A DNA stretch of 40,544 nucleotides. It comes from Streptomyces violascens. Its GTDB lineage: Bacteria > Actinomycetota > Actinomycetes > Streptomycetales > Streptomycetaceae. The position numbers and the translations under genes are program-made. The stretch spans positions 1 to 40,544 of the forward strand of contig NZ_BMUA01000044.1 of the NCBI RefSeq assembly GCF_014649955.1. The letters are read 5' to 3'. Position 1 is the first letter of the stretch. Each line of letters opens with the position of its first letter. The notes below the pieces were generated by a model. That model did no database searches. It was not told where the DNA came from and was given only the letters and a program-made list of their open reading frames with translations. This document shows positions 1 through 8,114 of the stretch, piece by piece.

Positions 1-33
1 GTCTGTCATCCGCTCATGCGGAGAGGCTTTGCA

Positions 34-91
34 GGTCGCACCAGTGGTGGTGGGTCTTCCCTGCGTCGATACCGGCCCAGATCGCGGCCAT
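34..91 (-). pseudogene. IS110-family transposase, N-terminal stub
   Basis: Read leftward from an ATG at 91 with a GGAGG site just upstream, the frame gives MAAIWAGIDAGKTHHH, the start of many actinobacterial IS110 transposases (the first RuvC-like Asp lies in GIDAGK). Similarity stops at about position 45 and the reading continues into unrelated sequence, so only the first ~16 codons remain in the window. It is a broken element or a deletion junction. The call rests on a short but characteristic motif. Confidence 0.5.
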
Positions 92-197
92 TTGGTTCCT
101 CCGTGCATCGAGCTGTACGCATCAACGACAGACGACGTCGCTGTCGATTCCCTACAGAGCGATCTGTTCGCAATTCCTAATTGGCAGCCGAGTCGTC

Positions 198-626
198 GTG
201 GGGCGACGGGCGGCCAATCATCGCGAGCCATCAGTGGCAAAGCACTACAAGCCACACCCGTCACCCCTGGGAGGGCCAACCATACGAAGGGCTCGCCCTG
301 TCCCGCAGGAGAGCGTAGGGAAGCACTACCCCTCCGAGTTCAAGGCGGACGCGGTCGCGTTGTACCGGTCGCGGCCCGGAGCGACGATCAAGTCGGTCGC
401 CGAGGACCTCGGGGTCAACACCGAGACACTGCGCAACTGGATCCGCGCCGCTGACGGACGCCGCCCCGGTGCCCACTCCGTGCCGTCAGCCACCGTGCCG
501 GCCCGGGGGCAGAGCCCGGCGGACGCGGAGGTGGCCGCGCTGCGCAAGCGGGTCCGCGAGCTGGAAGAAGAACGCGACATCCTGCGCAAGGCGGCCCGGT
601 ATTTCGCCGGGGAGACGCGCTGGTGA
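198..626 (+). CDS. IS3-family transposase OrfA (helix-turn-helix subunit)
   Basis: Small DNA-binding subunit of an IS3-type transposase. The family part starts at about 315 (GKHYPSEFKADAVALYRSRP), continues through a helix-turn-helix (SVAEDLGVNTETLRNWIRAA) and ends with a leucine-zipper-like coiled coil (VAALRKRVRELEEERDILRK). The frame is open from an ATG at 198, but residues before 315 do not look like the family. At the expected start there is an AGGAG site (307-311) followed by GTA at 315, not ATG or GTG, so the native start codon seems lost or the 5' end was replaced. The 3' end overlaps OrfB by GTGA (623-626), implying translational coupling. Confidence 0.75.
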   Translation: MGRRAANHREPSVAKHYKPHPSPLGGPTIRRARPVPQESVGKHYPSEFKADAVALYRSRPGATIKSVAEDLGVNTETLRNWIRAADGRRPGAHSVPSATVPARGQSPADAEVAALRKRVRELEEERDILRKAARYFAGETRW

Positions 627-1550
627 ACCGCTGCCAGTTCGTTGACGACCACCAGCGCCGCTACGGCGTCAAGCGGCTGTGCACCATCCTCGGCATCGCC
701 CGTTCCAGCTTCTACTACTGGCGCAAGACCGCACCGGACCGGGCCGCCCGTCACGCCGACGACGCCAAGCTCGCGGGGCGGATACGTGCCGTCCACGCCG
801 GCTCGGACGGCACCTACGGCGTCCCGCGCATCACCGCCGAACTCCACGACCAGGGCGAGCACGTGAACCACAAGAAGGTCGCCCGGATCATGCGGGGCAT
901 CGGGCTGGCCGGCCTGCGGCTGCGCAGGAAACACCGCACCACCATCCCGGATCCGGCCGCCGTGAAGGCCGCCGACCTCATCGGCCGCGACTTCACCGCC
1001 GACCTCCCGAACACCAAGTACGTCGGCGACATAACCTACTTGCCCGTGGCCGGAGCGAAGCCTCTCTATCTGGCGACCGTGCTCGACCTCTACTCACGCC
1101 GCCTGGCGGGCTGGGCGATCGCCGACCACATGAGGGCCGAACTCGTCATCGACGCCCTCGCCGCCGCCGAGCGCACGCGCGGCAGCCTCAACGGCGCCAT
1201 TTTTCATAGCGATCACGGCGCCCAATATACGAGTGCCGCGTTCGCTGATGCCTGCACCGCCGCGGGCGTGACCAGGAGCATGAGCGCCGTCGGCAGCAGC
1301 GCGGACAATGCCACCGCGGAAAGCTGGAACGCGGCCATGAAACGAGAGACGCTCAAGGGCGCGAAAGCATGGCCCACCACCCGTCACGCGAGGCTCGCGG
1401 CATTCCGCTGGGCGAACCGCTACAACACCGTCCGCCGGCACTCCCGACTCGGACAACGCTCCCCACTCGCCTACGAAAACCTCTTCAACGAACCGTCAAC
1501 TACACTTCAGCAAGCCGCATAACCCCGTGTCCAAACTCCGGGGTCAAGGT
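300..1550 (+). mobile_element. IS3-family insertion sequence, left end not recognisable
   Basis: OrfA and OrfB are in the usual order. Just past OrfB, 1523-1550 (core GTGTCCAAACTCCGGGGTCA) looks like a right terminal repeat. No inverted copy is visible between 92 and 314, so the left end appears truncated or replaced. The GNAT gene converges on the element and its stop codon (1544-1546) lies inside the putative right end. Boundaries are approximate. Confidence 0.55.
623..1522 (+). CDS. IS3-family transposase OrfB (DDE integrase domain)
   Basis: Catalytic subunit of the IS3 element, 299 residues, the usual length. The N-terminal HTH_21-like region (YGVPRITAELHDQGEHVNHKKVARIMRGIGLAG) is followed by an rve integrase core with the catalytic triad at D136 (YVGDITYL), D197 (FHSDHGAQY) and E233 (TAESWNAAMKRE), the DD35E spacing of the family. 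The C-terminal YNTVRRHSRLGQRSPLAYE motif is also standard. It starts at GTG 623, overlapping OrfA by four bases. The frame is intact, so OrfB itself looks functional even though OrfA has an odd start. Confidence 0.93.
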   Translation: MNRCQFVDDHQRRYGVKRLCTILGIARSSFYYWRKTAPDRAARHADDAKLAGRIRAVHAGSDGTYGVPRITAELHDQGEHVNHKKVARIMRGIGLAGLRLRRKHRTTIPDPAAVKAADLIGRDFTADLPNTKYVGDITYLPVAGAKPLYLATVLDLYSRRLAGWAIADHMRAELVIDALAAAERTRGSLNGAIFHSDHGAQYTSAAFADACTAAGVTRSMSAVGSSADNATAESWNAAMKRETLKGAKAWPTTRHARLAAFRWANRYNTVRRHSRLGQRSPLAYENLFNEPSTTLQQAA

Positions 1551-2011
1551 CCAACGTCGAGACGATAGATCTGCCGCGAGCCGCCTTCCGGGCCCGGATC
1601 GGCGGCCTCGGCCGGGGTGAAACCGAGACGCTCATAGAAGACGCGTGCACCACTGGCAACGGCGCCGGGGTGGTCGGCTCCGAAGGTGACCACCTCAATG
1701 CTGCCCGGGCCCAGCACGAACCTGCGCTTTGCCTCAGCCATCAGCGCCCGGCCGATGCCCTTCCCGCGTTCCCTTTCCGAGACGACGAGCCAGTGGGCAT
1801 GGTAAATGGGGGGCTTGGCGCCGAAGAGCAGGCCGCCGAGGACATCTGATCCCGAGGACACGGCGACGAGCGCCGTGGACCGGCGAATGTGCTTTTCCAC
1901 GGCGCTATGGAAGCCGGGATCCTCAACCATCGGGCCGAACCAGTGCTCGACCTGGGCTGCCAAGCCGAGAAGTCCAGGGAAGTCCTGCTCTCGCGCGACT
2001 CTGACGATCAT
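1544..2011 (-). CDS. GNAT-family N-acetyltransferase
   Basis: 155-residue acyl-CoA-dependent N-acetyltransferase; substrate unknown. The start MIVRVAREQDFPGLLGL is a typical GNAT N-terminus, which fixes the ATG at 2011; the longer open frame upstream is not family-like. Motif A, the acetyl-CoA pyrophosphate loop, is visible as ERERGKGIGRALMAEAKRR (~79-97), followed by the C-terminal ARVFYERLGF motif. The stop lies in the putative right end of the IS3 element, so the last few residues may have been changed by the insertion. It converges with OrfB and has no operon partner. Confidence 0.85.
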   Translation of the reverse strand: MIVRVAREQDFPGLLGLAAQVEHWFGPMVEDPGFHSAVEKHIRRSTALVAVSSGSDVLGGLLFGAKPPIYHAHWLVVSERERGKGIGRALMAEAKRRFVLGPGSIEVVTFGADHPGAVASGARVFYERLGFTPAEAADPGPEGGSRQIYRLDVGP

Positions 2012-2601
2012 CCCGGCAGTCTGGCAGACGAGGCAAACGTTGCCTGACACGGCACTAGGGAGCCCAGCTGGCGTCGTGCCCGGGCGCTGACTGGATCTAG
2101 GGACCGCAGATTCGTGAGCACTGATTCCTGCGGCGATGGCGTTTTCCGCAGGAGATGAGCACTGTCTGACGGTGCGGATCATGAGCAGAATGCCCGAGTG
2201 GGGAGCCATCGGGGGTCGCTCTGCGTAGTACTGGTTCTGTGTTTTCCGCCGGCAGGGATTGAGGTTGTCGGCAGCAGGATCGTGTGGCGGGGCGGCTTGG
2301 GGGACGGCACTGGCGGGCCTCCGGTGGGCGCGACCGCGGGCCGTCATCAGCTCCTCCCTGCCGGGTGCGGTTGAGGGCCGGGGGAGTTGTCGGCAGGCGG
2401 TTGCGGTGGTGGGGTCCACGCCGGCATCGGGCTCAGTCGCACATGCCGAGTGCGTGCTCCTTGTAGGGGGTCGGTGGCCGGTGGTTCTGGATGGTTGCGT
2501 GCGCTTGGCCGTACTCGGGGTGCTGGCTTGTCCTGGAGGACGGAGGCTGTCGGTGGAGGCGCGCGTCCGGTGCGCCGGTTCACCGATACGGGAGTACGAG
2601 C
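2012..2601. other. 590 bp without a recognisable gene
   Basis: Between the GNAT start and the first CsbD gene no frame has both a credible start and a recognisable product. The overlapping open frames on both strands are Arg/Gly/Ser-rich shadows. The segment must hold the promoters of the two divergent genes, but I see no clear -35/-10 pair. Confidence 0.4.
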
Positions 2602-2802
2602 ATGGGTACGACGGGCAAGAAGATGCAGAACAAGGCGCAGGAAGCGGTCGGGAAGGCCAAGGAGGGCGCGGGCAGGGCGATGGGGAAGGACGATCTGCGG
2701 GCGAAGGGGAAGGCCGAGCAGGGTGAGGCCCGGGCGAAGGAGGCCGCCCGCCGTACGAAGGAAGCGGTGACGGAGCGGGTCAAGGGCAAGCACGGCAGTT
2801 GA
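2602..2802 (+). CDS. CsbD-family small stress protein (copy 1)
   Basis: 66-residue, highly charged, Ala/Lys-rich protein (MGTTGKKMQNKAQEAVGKAK..., DDLRAKGKAEQGEARAKEA) typical of the CsbD family, which is controlled by general-stress sigma factors in other bacteria; its molecular role is unclear. The ATG at 2602 has GGAG (2591-2594) at good spacing and gives the canonical length. Two more CsbD genes lie at 39.8 and 40.2 kb, the second of them very similar. The small helical protein at 2831 follows and could be co-transcribed. Confidence 0.88.
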   Translation: MGTTGKKMQNKAQEAVGKAKEGAGRAMGKDDLRAKGKAEQGEARAKEAARRTKEAVTERVKGKHGS

Positions 2803-2830
2803 TCCCCCTGTCACCGGTCCAGGAGTGCGT

Positions 2831-3022
2831 GTGAACGTGGAAGAGGAATACCGCGCCCGTGCCCGCGACTTGCGGGCCAGGGCGGGGGAGTGGAGGGCGG
2901 CGGCTGGGCAGGCCACGGACCCGGACCAGCGACAGCGCTTCCTGGACACGGCCCGCCGGGTCCAGGAAGAGAGCGAGCAGGCACGGCGCAGGGCCGACCA
3001 GTACGCTGCCAGCCCTGCCTGA
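2831..3022 (+). CDS. Small charged helical protein, unknown function
   Basis: 63 residues (MNVEEEYRARARDLRARAGEW...), Arg/Glu/Ala-rich and predicted by eye to be one long amphipathic helix. GTG at 2831 is preferred over GTG 2825 because AGGAG at 2821-2825 sits at a normal distance only from the former. It lies 28 bp after the CsbD stop and probably shares its transcript. I recognise no domain. A stress-related role would be guilt by association only. Confidence 0.5.
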   Translation: MNVEEEYRARARDLRARAGEWRAAAGQATDPDQRQRFLDTARRVQEESEQARRRADQYAASPA

Positions 3023-3399
3023 CTGTTGCTCGGGCCGCCGAGGCCGTAGTGGTCGGTGCCGACACCGGGCCGTCACATCTTCGCTGTGAACCCGCCCCAT
3101 GGCGTGCTCTGCCCGGCGGCACCGATCACTGACGTGATGAAGAGGGCCACGGCGTCCGAGAGGTCCACGAGCAGGCCCTGGTCCGCGAAGAGGCCGAACG
3201 CCACGCGATCCGCGCAACTCTGTGCCGTCCCGGGTCGTTGGACAGCGCACTCACAGTGGGCAGGTGGTTGGGCCGTTGACCCGAGACTCCAGGTCAGCGG
3301 CTCAACTCGCACCCTGGGCCGCATATTTCTTGGTGGTCTGGAGCGAAGCGTTCCGTCACTGGCGGGGTTGCCAGCCACCCGCCCCAGACCAAGGTCACC
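3023..3399. other. Intergenic segment without a recognised gene
   Basis: Only overlapping Arg/Pro-rich frames on both strands. Nothing family-like was seen. Confidence 0.35.
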
Positions 3400-3564
3400 C
3401 TAACCGTCCTGTGCCCAGTCCGTTCCGAGTTCGGTGAGCTGCGCGAGCTGTACGTCGTGCTCCTGGCCGTCCAGGGTGATCCGTTCGGTGTGCCGACCGG
3501 GAATGACGGTTCGCTGCTCACGCTCGGCGTACTGGGCAAGCGCTGCCGGGCCCCGCGTGAACGC
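3400..3564 (-). pseudogene. Helicase-associated-domain protein, C-terminal remnant 1
   Basis: The minus-strand frame ends AALAQYAEREQRTVIPGRHTERI...LTELGTDWAQDG and then TAG. This is the C-terminal repeat of Streptomyces 'helicase associated' proteins (HA domain, next to DEAD/DEAH helicase cores in subtelomeric and plasmid genes). Compared with remnant 2 (4789-5034) it lacks about 20 residues after the LDGQ.HD motif, where remnant 2 reads LGVWVSNQKNRRDNLN. So it is both truncated upstream and internally deleted. No helicase core is present. Confidence 0.6.
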
Positions 3565-4399
3565 CTGCCTATCCCGGGTTCCTCCGGGGCGGACACCCGA
3601 ACAGACTGGCACCGCCGCTCTCGTGCGCAGAGCCGCTGGCGTAGTTGAAAATGCGTCTGCGGGGGGGAGTTGTGACGTCCGGTTGGTGTCGTGGGCGGGG
3701 TTTGGGGAGTAGACCGGGGGGCAGCACGGAGTCCTTGGACGGTGGCTCTTTCTGCGGCGCTGGCTCCCTCGGGGCTGCGGGAAAGTTGCCGGGGATTGTC
3801 CCGGGACGGAGTCGGTGTCGTCTGGGGACGGCGGAGGCCACCCGGCTTGCCGGGAGACGGCTGCGTGCGCCCGGGGGAGTCGGCTCCCCTCCGCCCCCGG
3901 GCGCACTTCCCTCGGTCCGGCACCTAGAGGCTCGGGGGGAGCCCCCGCCCCGCCCTGGTAAACGGTGACGACCGTTCCGGCGCCGGTTGAGCTGCGGGAT
4001 TGGCCGGTACACGCCGGGCCGGACCGCTGCGCGCCACCGGAAAGCCTCACCGGCTGTCCGCGCGTGGTGGGGGTGTCCCGGCCGCCGGGGTGAAGGCAGC
4101 CCACCCGGGAAGAGGGATGCGTGACGGCGGCCGGGACGGGGACCGGGGCGCACGTGGCCCGGCCCAGTAGGACAACGGTGCCCGGTGGTACCTGCGGTTA
4201 CGTGGTGTTGGGCCACTCGTGGGCGGGGCGGCGTACGCCCGGTGTCGGGGTGCGGGGCCGGAGTGGGGCGTTGGGGGTGCGGCCGCCGTCGGGGAGGGCG
4301 GCGGCCGCGCGCGGCGGGGTACCTCGAGAGGACACCGCTCACGTTCTCGCCTGCCGCCGGTACGCCGTCACGGGGGATTACCGGGGCCGTCGAGGAGTA
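3565..4399. other. Very GC-rich stretch, no recognised gene
   Basis: Many overlapping open frames exist on both strands but all are low-complexity Pro/Arg/Gly translations of GC-rich DNA. A strong hairpin lies at 3865-3906. I could not support any coding region. Confidence 0.35.
3865..3906. terminator. 13-bp GC-rich inverted repeat
   Basis: Perfect 13-bp arms (GTGCGCCCGGGGG at 3865-3877 and its complement at 3894-3906) with a 16-nt loop. There is no clear T-tract. It is terminator-like, but there is no obvious gene for it to end. Confidence 0.4.
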
Positions 4400-4744
4400 A
4401 TGGGAGACCGTCAGCACGACTTCCGGTGTGTGAGCGGGGTTGTGGTGCCGGAGAGGCGGGCGCGTGGGCCGCAGCCGTGGTGGCGGCTGCGGCGGGGGGC
4501 GGTGTGGGTGCTGGGTGTGTCGTGCGCGGCCGGCTGGATGTGCGGTGGATACTCCTGGCAAGTCGCTCCCTGTGACCTTGCGGGGAGGCCAGTGGGGCAC
4601 TGTTGTCTGCTGCGCCCTGCTGGGTCGGCGGCCTCGGCGTCCTGCCCGGGTACGAGGCCGCCGGCCGAGTGTCGGGGCCCTGCCGGCCCCGCGACACCTC
4701 TCGGCCACGGGCAAGAGGTGATGCGCAGGGGCCCCGGGGTCTGA
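4400..4744 (+). CDS. Small hypothetical protein with one hydrophobic segment
   Basis: 114-residue frame with a good GAGGAG site (4392-4397) just upstream of the ATG, though the spacing is short. A hydrophobic stretch (AVWVLGVSCAAGWMCGG) lies near residues 34-50 and could be a membrane segment or a cryptic signal. The rest is low complexity. I recognise no family, and frame quality is only modest; it may be a chance frame in GC-rich DNA between the two helicase remnants. Confidence 0.25.
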   Translation: MGDRQHDFRCVSGVVVPERRARGPQPWWRLRRGAVWVLGVSCAAGWMCGGYSWQVAPCDLAGRPVGHCCLLRPAGSAASASCPGTRPPAECRGPAGPATPLGHGQEVMRRGPGV

Positions 4745-4788
4745 TGAGCCCCGGAGCCCCTCCTTTGCGTGCTACTTGACCAGCAGGT

Positions 4789-5034
4789 TCAACGAACGTC
4801 CGCAGCCCAGGTCACCCGCGCCCGGTCTGCCTGGACCCAGTCGAGTCCGAGTTCGGCGAGCCGGGCGGCGTTGAGATTGTCGCGGCGGTTCTTCTGGTTG
4901 GAGACCCATACTCCGAGGCGTTCGTCGTGGTGCTGGCCGTCCAAGGTGATGTGTTCGGTGTGCTGGCGGGGAACGAGGGTCCGCTGCTCACGCTCGGCGT
5001 ACTGGGCGAGCGCCGCCAGGCTCCGCGTGAATGC
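4789..5034 (-). pseudogene. Helicase-associated-domain protein, C-terminal remnant 2
   Basis: The minus-strand frame reads AFTRSLAALAQYAEREQRTL..., LGVWVSNQKNRRDNLN, ARLAELGLDWV, a complete helicase-associated (HA) repeat, ending in TAG at 4789. The upstream sequence is not family-like, so the helicase core is missing. It is close in sequence to remnant 1 about 1.2 kb away; the pair may come from tandem repeats of one gene or from two deleted paralogues. Confidence 0.65.
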
Positions 5035-5163
5035 CTCCCCGCCCCGAGCTGGCCCGGACTTCGCCCTGGCGTCCGGGGCCGTCCTGCGGGGCCGTACAGC
5101 CGCCTCGACCCCCGTGCACGCCCGTGCCCGTACTCGCCGTCCGTGGGGGGGGCAGGGGTTTGG

Positions 5164-5194
5164 GGTCACCGTCCCGGCGGCCGGGACGGTGACC
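5164..5194 (-). terminator. 14-bp hairpin downstream of the PPOX fragment
   Basis: Perfect arms GGTCACCGTCCCGG and its complement with a 3-nt CGG loop, starting 7 bp past the stop of the PPOX remnant. No T-run follows, as is common in Streptomyces. Confidence 0.6.
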
Positions 5195-5201
5195 TTGTAT
5201 C

Positions 5202-5437
5202 TCAGAGGGATCCGACGATCTTGCGCGGGGTGATGCGGACAACGACGCGTTCGGCGTCGTCGGCGGATGCGGGGTTGAAGTCGGCGTAGTCCTTGCCGGT
5301 GTACTTGCGGGAGAGCTCGTCGATCAGTTCCTGGCCGCCCTCGGTGGTCATCGTTGCCGTCCCGCGGACCTCGGCGTAGGTGTAGGGGGCGTTGGCCGGA
5401 CTGGTGAGCTGCTCCCGCGCGGGTCCCGGCGCAGGAG
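5202..5437 (-). pseudogene. PPOX-class F420-dependent oxidoreductase, C-terminal fragment
   Basis: The frame reads PYTYAEVRGTATM, EGGQELIDELSRKYTGKDY and ERVVVRITPRKIVGSL, the C-terminal third of pyridoxamine-5'-phosphate-oxidase-like F420/FMN split-barrel proteins. The N-terminal FMN/F420-binding part is absent. Similarity ends close to position 5410-5437, where the transposon end begins (5438), so the gene was beheaded at or near that junction. The missing half is not found beyond the other transposon end, which instead abuts an IS1182 gene. Confidence 0.7.
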
Positions 5438-5490
5438 TGTTAGGCGACGCTCGTGGTGTGCATGAGGGCGACGTGGTGGTTGTGGACGGG
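5438..5490. repeat. Left end of the transposon (terminal repeats)
   Basis: TGTTAGGCGACGCTC at the tip. Positions 5438-5466 match the complement of 8773-8801 at 23 of 29 positions by my alignment. A second, weaker unit starting GGCGACG follows from 5467. The PPOX fragment ends here. Confidence 0.7.
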
Positions 5491-5505
5491 GTGGGGTGAA
5501 AACGA

Positions 5506-5530
5506 CCCCGGCGGCCGCAGGCTGCCGGGG
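5506..5530 (-). terminator. Rho-independent-like terminator of the transposon operon
   Basis: An 11-bp stem (CCCCGGC-G-GCC with one G-T pair) and 3-nt loop. Read leftward it is followed by TCGTTTTC. It lies 29 bp past the ATPase stop and just inside the left end, a sensible place to end the operon. Confidence 0.7.
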
Positions 5531-5559
5531 TTCTCGTGGTCATGGTGTCGGGTTGGTGT

Positions 5560-6375
5560 TCACTCTGTCGCGACGGTCTCGGTGACGGCGGCGCGGGCGG
5601 AGGACTCGTCGACGATGCTCTTCTGCTCGGTGAACGCGGCGATCAGGGACTGCCAGGCGATGTTGTTGACGGAGCGGGGCAGGCCGCGGCTGGTGGAGTG
5701 GATCAGGTCGATCGCGTCGTCGGAGAACAGCACGTCCGAGCGGCCGGCGATGGTCAGGTGGTGTTTGACGTAGCTGGCGGTCTCGTCCTTGGTCATGGTG
5801 GGCAGCTGGTAGCTGACCGCGATCCTCTGTTCCAGGGCCGCCAGGACGCCGTGCTTCATCTTCTTGCGCAGGGTGGGCTGGCCGACCAGCAGCACCGCGA
5901 ACGGCGTGGTGGAGTCCATGTCGTAGTTGGTCAGCATGCGGATCGCGTCCAGCCGCTGGTGGTCGAGGAGGTGGGACTCGTCGAGCACGAGTGCGGGGGT
6001 GCGGCCGCGTTCGTCGACCTCGGCGGCCAGCGCGGCGGACGCCTGGGCGGCCAGGGCCGCGAAGTGGTACTTCGGGGTGCCGCCCAGGCTGGTGACGATG
6101 AGGTCGTAGAGGCCGCGCATGCCGGCCTCCGGGTTGGGCTGGTAGATCACGGTGAAGCGGGCCGGGTCGAGGGAGGACACAGCGCCCTTGACCGCGACGG
6201 TCTTGCCCGCGCCGACCTCGCCGGTGAACACGCCGATCGCCCGGTGGTTGATGCACCACGCGATGCGGGCCGCGGCTTCTTTGTGGGAGTGGTGCTGGTG
6301 CAGCATCGAGGGGGCCAGGTCCCGCCCGAACGGGATCCGGGTGAACCCGTAGTACCCCTGAACGCGGTCGATCAT
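5560..6375 (-). CDS. AAA+ ATPase, TniB/TnsC/ExeA-like transposition protein
   Basis: 271-residue P-loop ATPase, probably the target-selection/transposase-activating subunit. It has Walker A GEVGAGKT (52-59), Walker B LVLDE followed by SH (129-135), a sensor-1-like VGQP (164-167) and an arginine-rich lid (SRGLPRSVNNIAWQSL). This arrangement is shared by ExeA/TniB/MuB-type ATPases. The ATG at 6375 overlaps the TGA of the upstream 92-residue gene (ATGA). By analogy with Tn7 or Tn5053 it would bind ATP and DNA and recruit the DDE transposase. Its length and motifs are intact. Confidence 0.88.
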   Translation of the reverse strand: MIDRVQGYYGFTRIPFGRDLAPSMLHQHHSHKEAAARIAWCINHRAIGVFTGEVGAGKTVAVKGAVSSLDPARFTVIYQPNPEAGMRGLYDLIVTSLGGTPKYHFAALAAQASAALAAEVDERGRTPALVLDESHLLDHQRLDAIRMLTNYDMDSTTPFAVLLVGQPTLRKKMKHGVLAALEQRIAVSYQLPTMTKDETASYVKHHLTIAGRSDVLFSDDAIDLIHSTSRGLPRSVNNIAWQSLIAAFTEQKSIVDESSARAAVTETVATE

Positions 6376-6650
6376 GGAATCCTCCAGGGACAGAAACAGA
6401 ACTCGGCCTGCCGGGCGGCCTGTTCGTGGGCTTCTGCGATGTCGGCGCGGTGGCCAAGGCGAACGGCGAGAGCGACCGCGCGGAGCGCGGTGCGGACGGC
6501 GGAGCCGTCCGGGATGTCGAGCGTCTCCGTGGCCCGTCGGCAGCAGGCGCCTGCCAAGGCGAGGGCCCTCCGGGCGAGTTCGTGCTCGGTGAGCATGAAC
6601 AGGTCCATCTCGGGGTCGAAGTACAGTTCTTCGGCCCGGGTCGGCTTCAC
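6372..6650 (-). CDS. Small transposon protein of unknown function
   Basis: 92 residues (MKPTRAEELYFDPEMDLFML...), predicted helical, with cysteine pairs at GACC (34-37) and FCFC (84-87). The GTG at 6650 overlaps the transposase TGA, and its stop overlaps the ATPase ATG, so it is translated between them. I recognise no family. Its position suggests an adaptor between transposase and ATPase, or an accessory factor; this is inferred from context only. Confidence 0.7.
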   Translation of the reverse strand: MKPTRAEELYFDPEMDLFMLTEHELARRALALAGACCRRATETLDIPDGSAVRTALRAVALAVRLGHRADIAEAHEQAARQAEFCFCPWRIP

Positions 6651-8011
6651 CGCCGGCCGCCCTGGTCGGTGTCCATCAGCGACGAGTAGTTGATGCCCTT
6701 GGCGGTGCGGACGCTGTGCTCGGCTTCGAGGATCTTGAGGTAGTCGATCCCGGTCGACGGGACCGGTTCGGCCGGATTCTCCGGGGTCGCCTTGGGGTGG
6801 GCATGGCGGCTGACCTGGTGCGGCAGGGCCTTGCCCACCGTCTTGCCCGCGGCGCGTACTTCGATGTCGCTCAGGTCGAACGGGTCGAAGACCAGCTCGA
6901 CCTTGGTGCCGACCAGCATCGGGTCGACCTCGTAGGTGTTGCCGTGCAGACTGACCGTCCGCGTCTTCCTCACGGTGCGGATCTCCGACCACAAGAACGC
7001 TTCGTGCAGGTCGGCCTGGGAGGGCAGCGGCAGCGGTTTCGGAATCGAACTGGGCCATCGTTCGATGGGGGCCTGTCCGGTCTCGGTGTGCACCGCGCGG
7101 TGATAAACAGTCTCCACCCACGCCGCGAAAAGCCTGTTCAGCTCGGTGAGATGCTCAATCTCGCCGACCCGTTCGTCGTCGAGTTCGACGAGGAACTGAT
7201 CCCTCACCGTCCTGAAGAACCGTTCGATTTTGCCCCGGCCCTGCGGGCGCCCGGGCTTGGAATGGGTGAGTTTGATCGCGAGGCTGGCGCAGGCCCGCAG
7301 CAGCCACGAGTCCACGAAACAGCTCCCGTTGTCGACGTAGATCGTCTCCGGGACGCCGCGGGCGGCCAGTGCCGGGCGGAGGGCGGCGGCCAGGCGGACG
7401 GTGTCCTCGGCGAACCCGAACCGGTGCCCCACGATCGCCCGGGAATGGTCGTCGATGAACGCGAACAAGTATGTCTTGCGGCCGCCGATCTTCGGCCCGT
7501 GCAGAGCGTCCCCGGTCCACAGTTCGTTGCCCCGCGTCGCCTCGAACCGGCCGAACGAGGCCGGATGGCCGCCTTCGCCGGTCCCGGTCAGCCCGGTGTT
7601 CACGAAGTGCCGCTGCAGGGTCCGGTCGGTCGGCGACCAGCCCTGCGTCGTGCGCAGGATCCGCTGGATCTGCGCGGCCGTCCGCTGCGGGTTCTCCTTC
7701 TTCAGCGCGGCCGCCAGGTCCAGCACCTCGATGGGTGTGCGAGGGGTGACCCGCGGTGGCGTCGGCACCAGTGCGGCGAACCCGCCGGCACGGTAGTGCC
7801 GCGTCCAGCGGTCCAGGGTGCCGCGGCTGACCCGCACCTGCCGGCCGAACGGGTCGGTGTGTTCCTGGGAGGCCAACTCCCGTGCCATTTTCCCGCGTTG
7901 GCGGGTCGTCAGGGTCGTGTCGATCAGTTCCTGGATCAGGCCATAGCGGAACAGGCCCACCTGCCGGGCCCGCTCCGCCCGGCGGCGGTCCGCGTCCTCA
8001 CTCGGTGACAT
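6647..8011 (-). CDS. DDE transposase, Mu-C/TnsB-like (TniA-type)
   Basis: 454 residues from ATG 8011, chosen over TTG 8017 because AGGTGG lies at good spacing. The N-terminal half has helix-turn-helix DNA-binding regions (RVSRGTLDRWTRHYRAGGF; NPQRTAAQIQRIL). The RNase-H-fold core has D168 (WTGDALHG), D227 (IYVDNGSC) and E263 (RGKIERFF), matching DD35E spacing, followed by a beta-barrel region like the Mu transposase C-terminal domain (VSLHGNTYEVDPMLVGTKVEL). It catalyses strand transfer. Pairing with an AAA+ partner separates it from simple IS481 enzymes. Confidence 0.88.
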   Translation of the reverse strand: MSPSEDADRRRAERARQVGLFRYGLIQELIDTTLTTRQRGKMARELASQEHTDPFGRQVRVSRGTLDRWTRHYRAGGFAALVPTPPRVTPRTPIEVLDLAAALKKENPQRTAAQIQRILRTTQGWSPTDRTLQRHFVNTGLTGTGEGGHPASFGRFEATRGNELWTGDALHGPKIGGRKTYLFAFIDDHSRAIVGHRFGFAEDTVRLAAALRPALAARGVPETIYVDNGSCFVDSWLLRACASLAIKLTHSKPGRPQGRGKIERFFRTVRDQFLVELDDERVGEIEHLTELNRLFAAWVETVYHRAVHTETGQAPIERWPSSIPKPLPLPSQADLHEAFLWSEIRTVRKTRTVSLHGNTYEVDPMLVGTKVELVFDPFDLSDIEVRAAGKTVGKALPHQVSRHAHPKATPENPAEPVPSTGIDYLKILEAEHSVRTAKGINYSSLMDTDQGGRR

Positions 8012-8114
8012 GAGCAATCCACCTCGCGTCTTGGTCGTCGTCCGCCGCCATCCCGGCGGACACGATCAAGACTCACCTCACCGCCCGGGGCCGCCCAGGG
8101 GCGGCCCGTGTTGA

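Noticed and set aside
3569..4714. 381-residue minus-strand frame
   Set aside because: Pro/Arg/His low-complexity translation of GC-rich DNA with no start signal or domain.
6716..8008. 430-residue plus-strand frame opposite the DDE transposase
   Set aside because: Antisense shadow; the DDE triad and SD support the minus strand.
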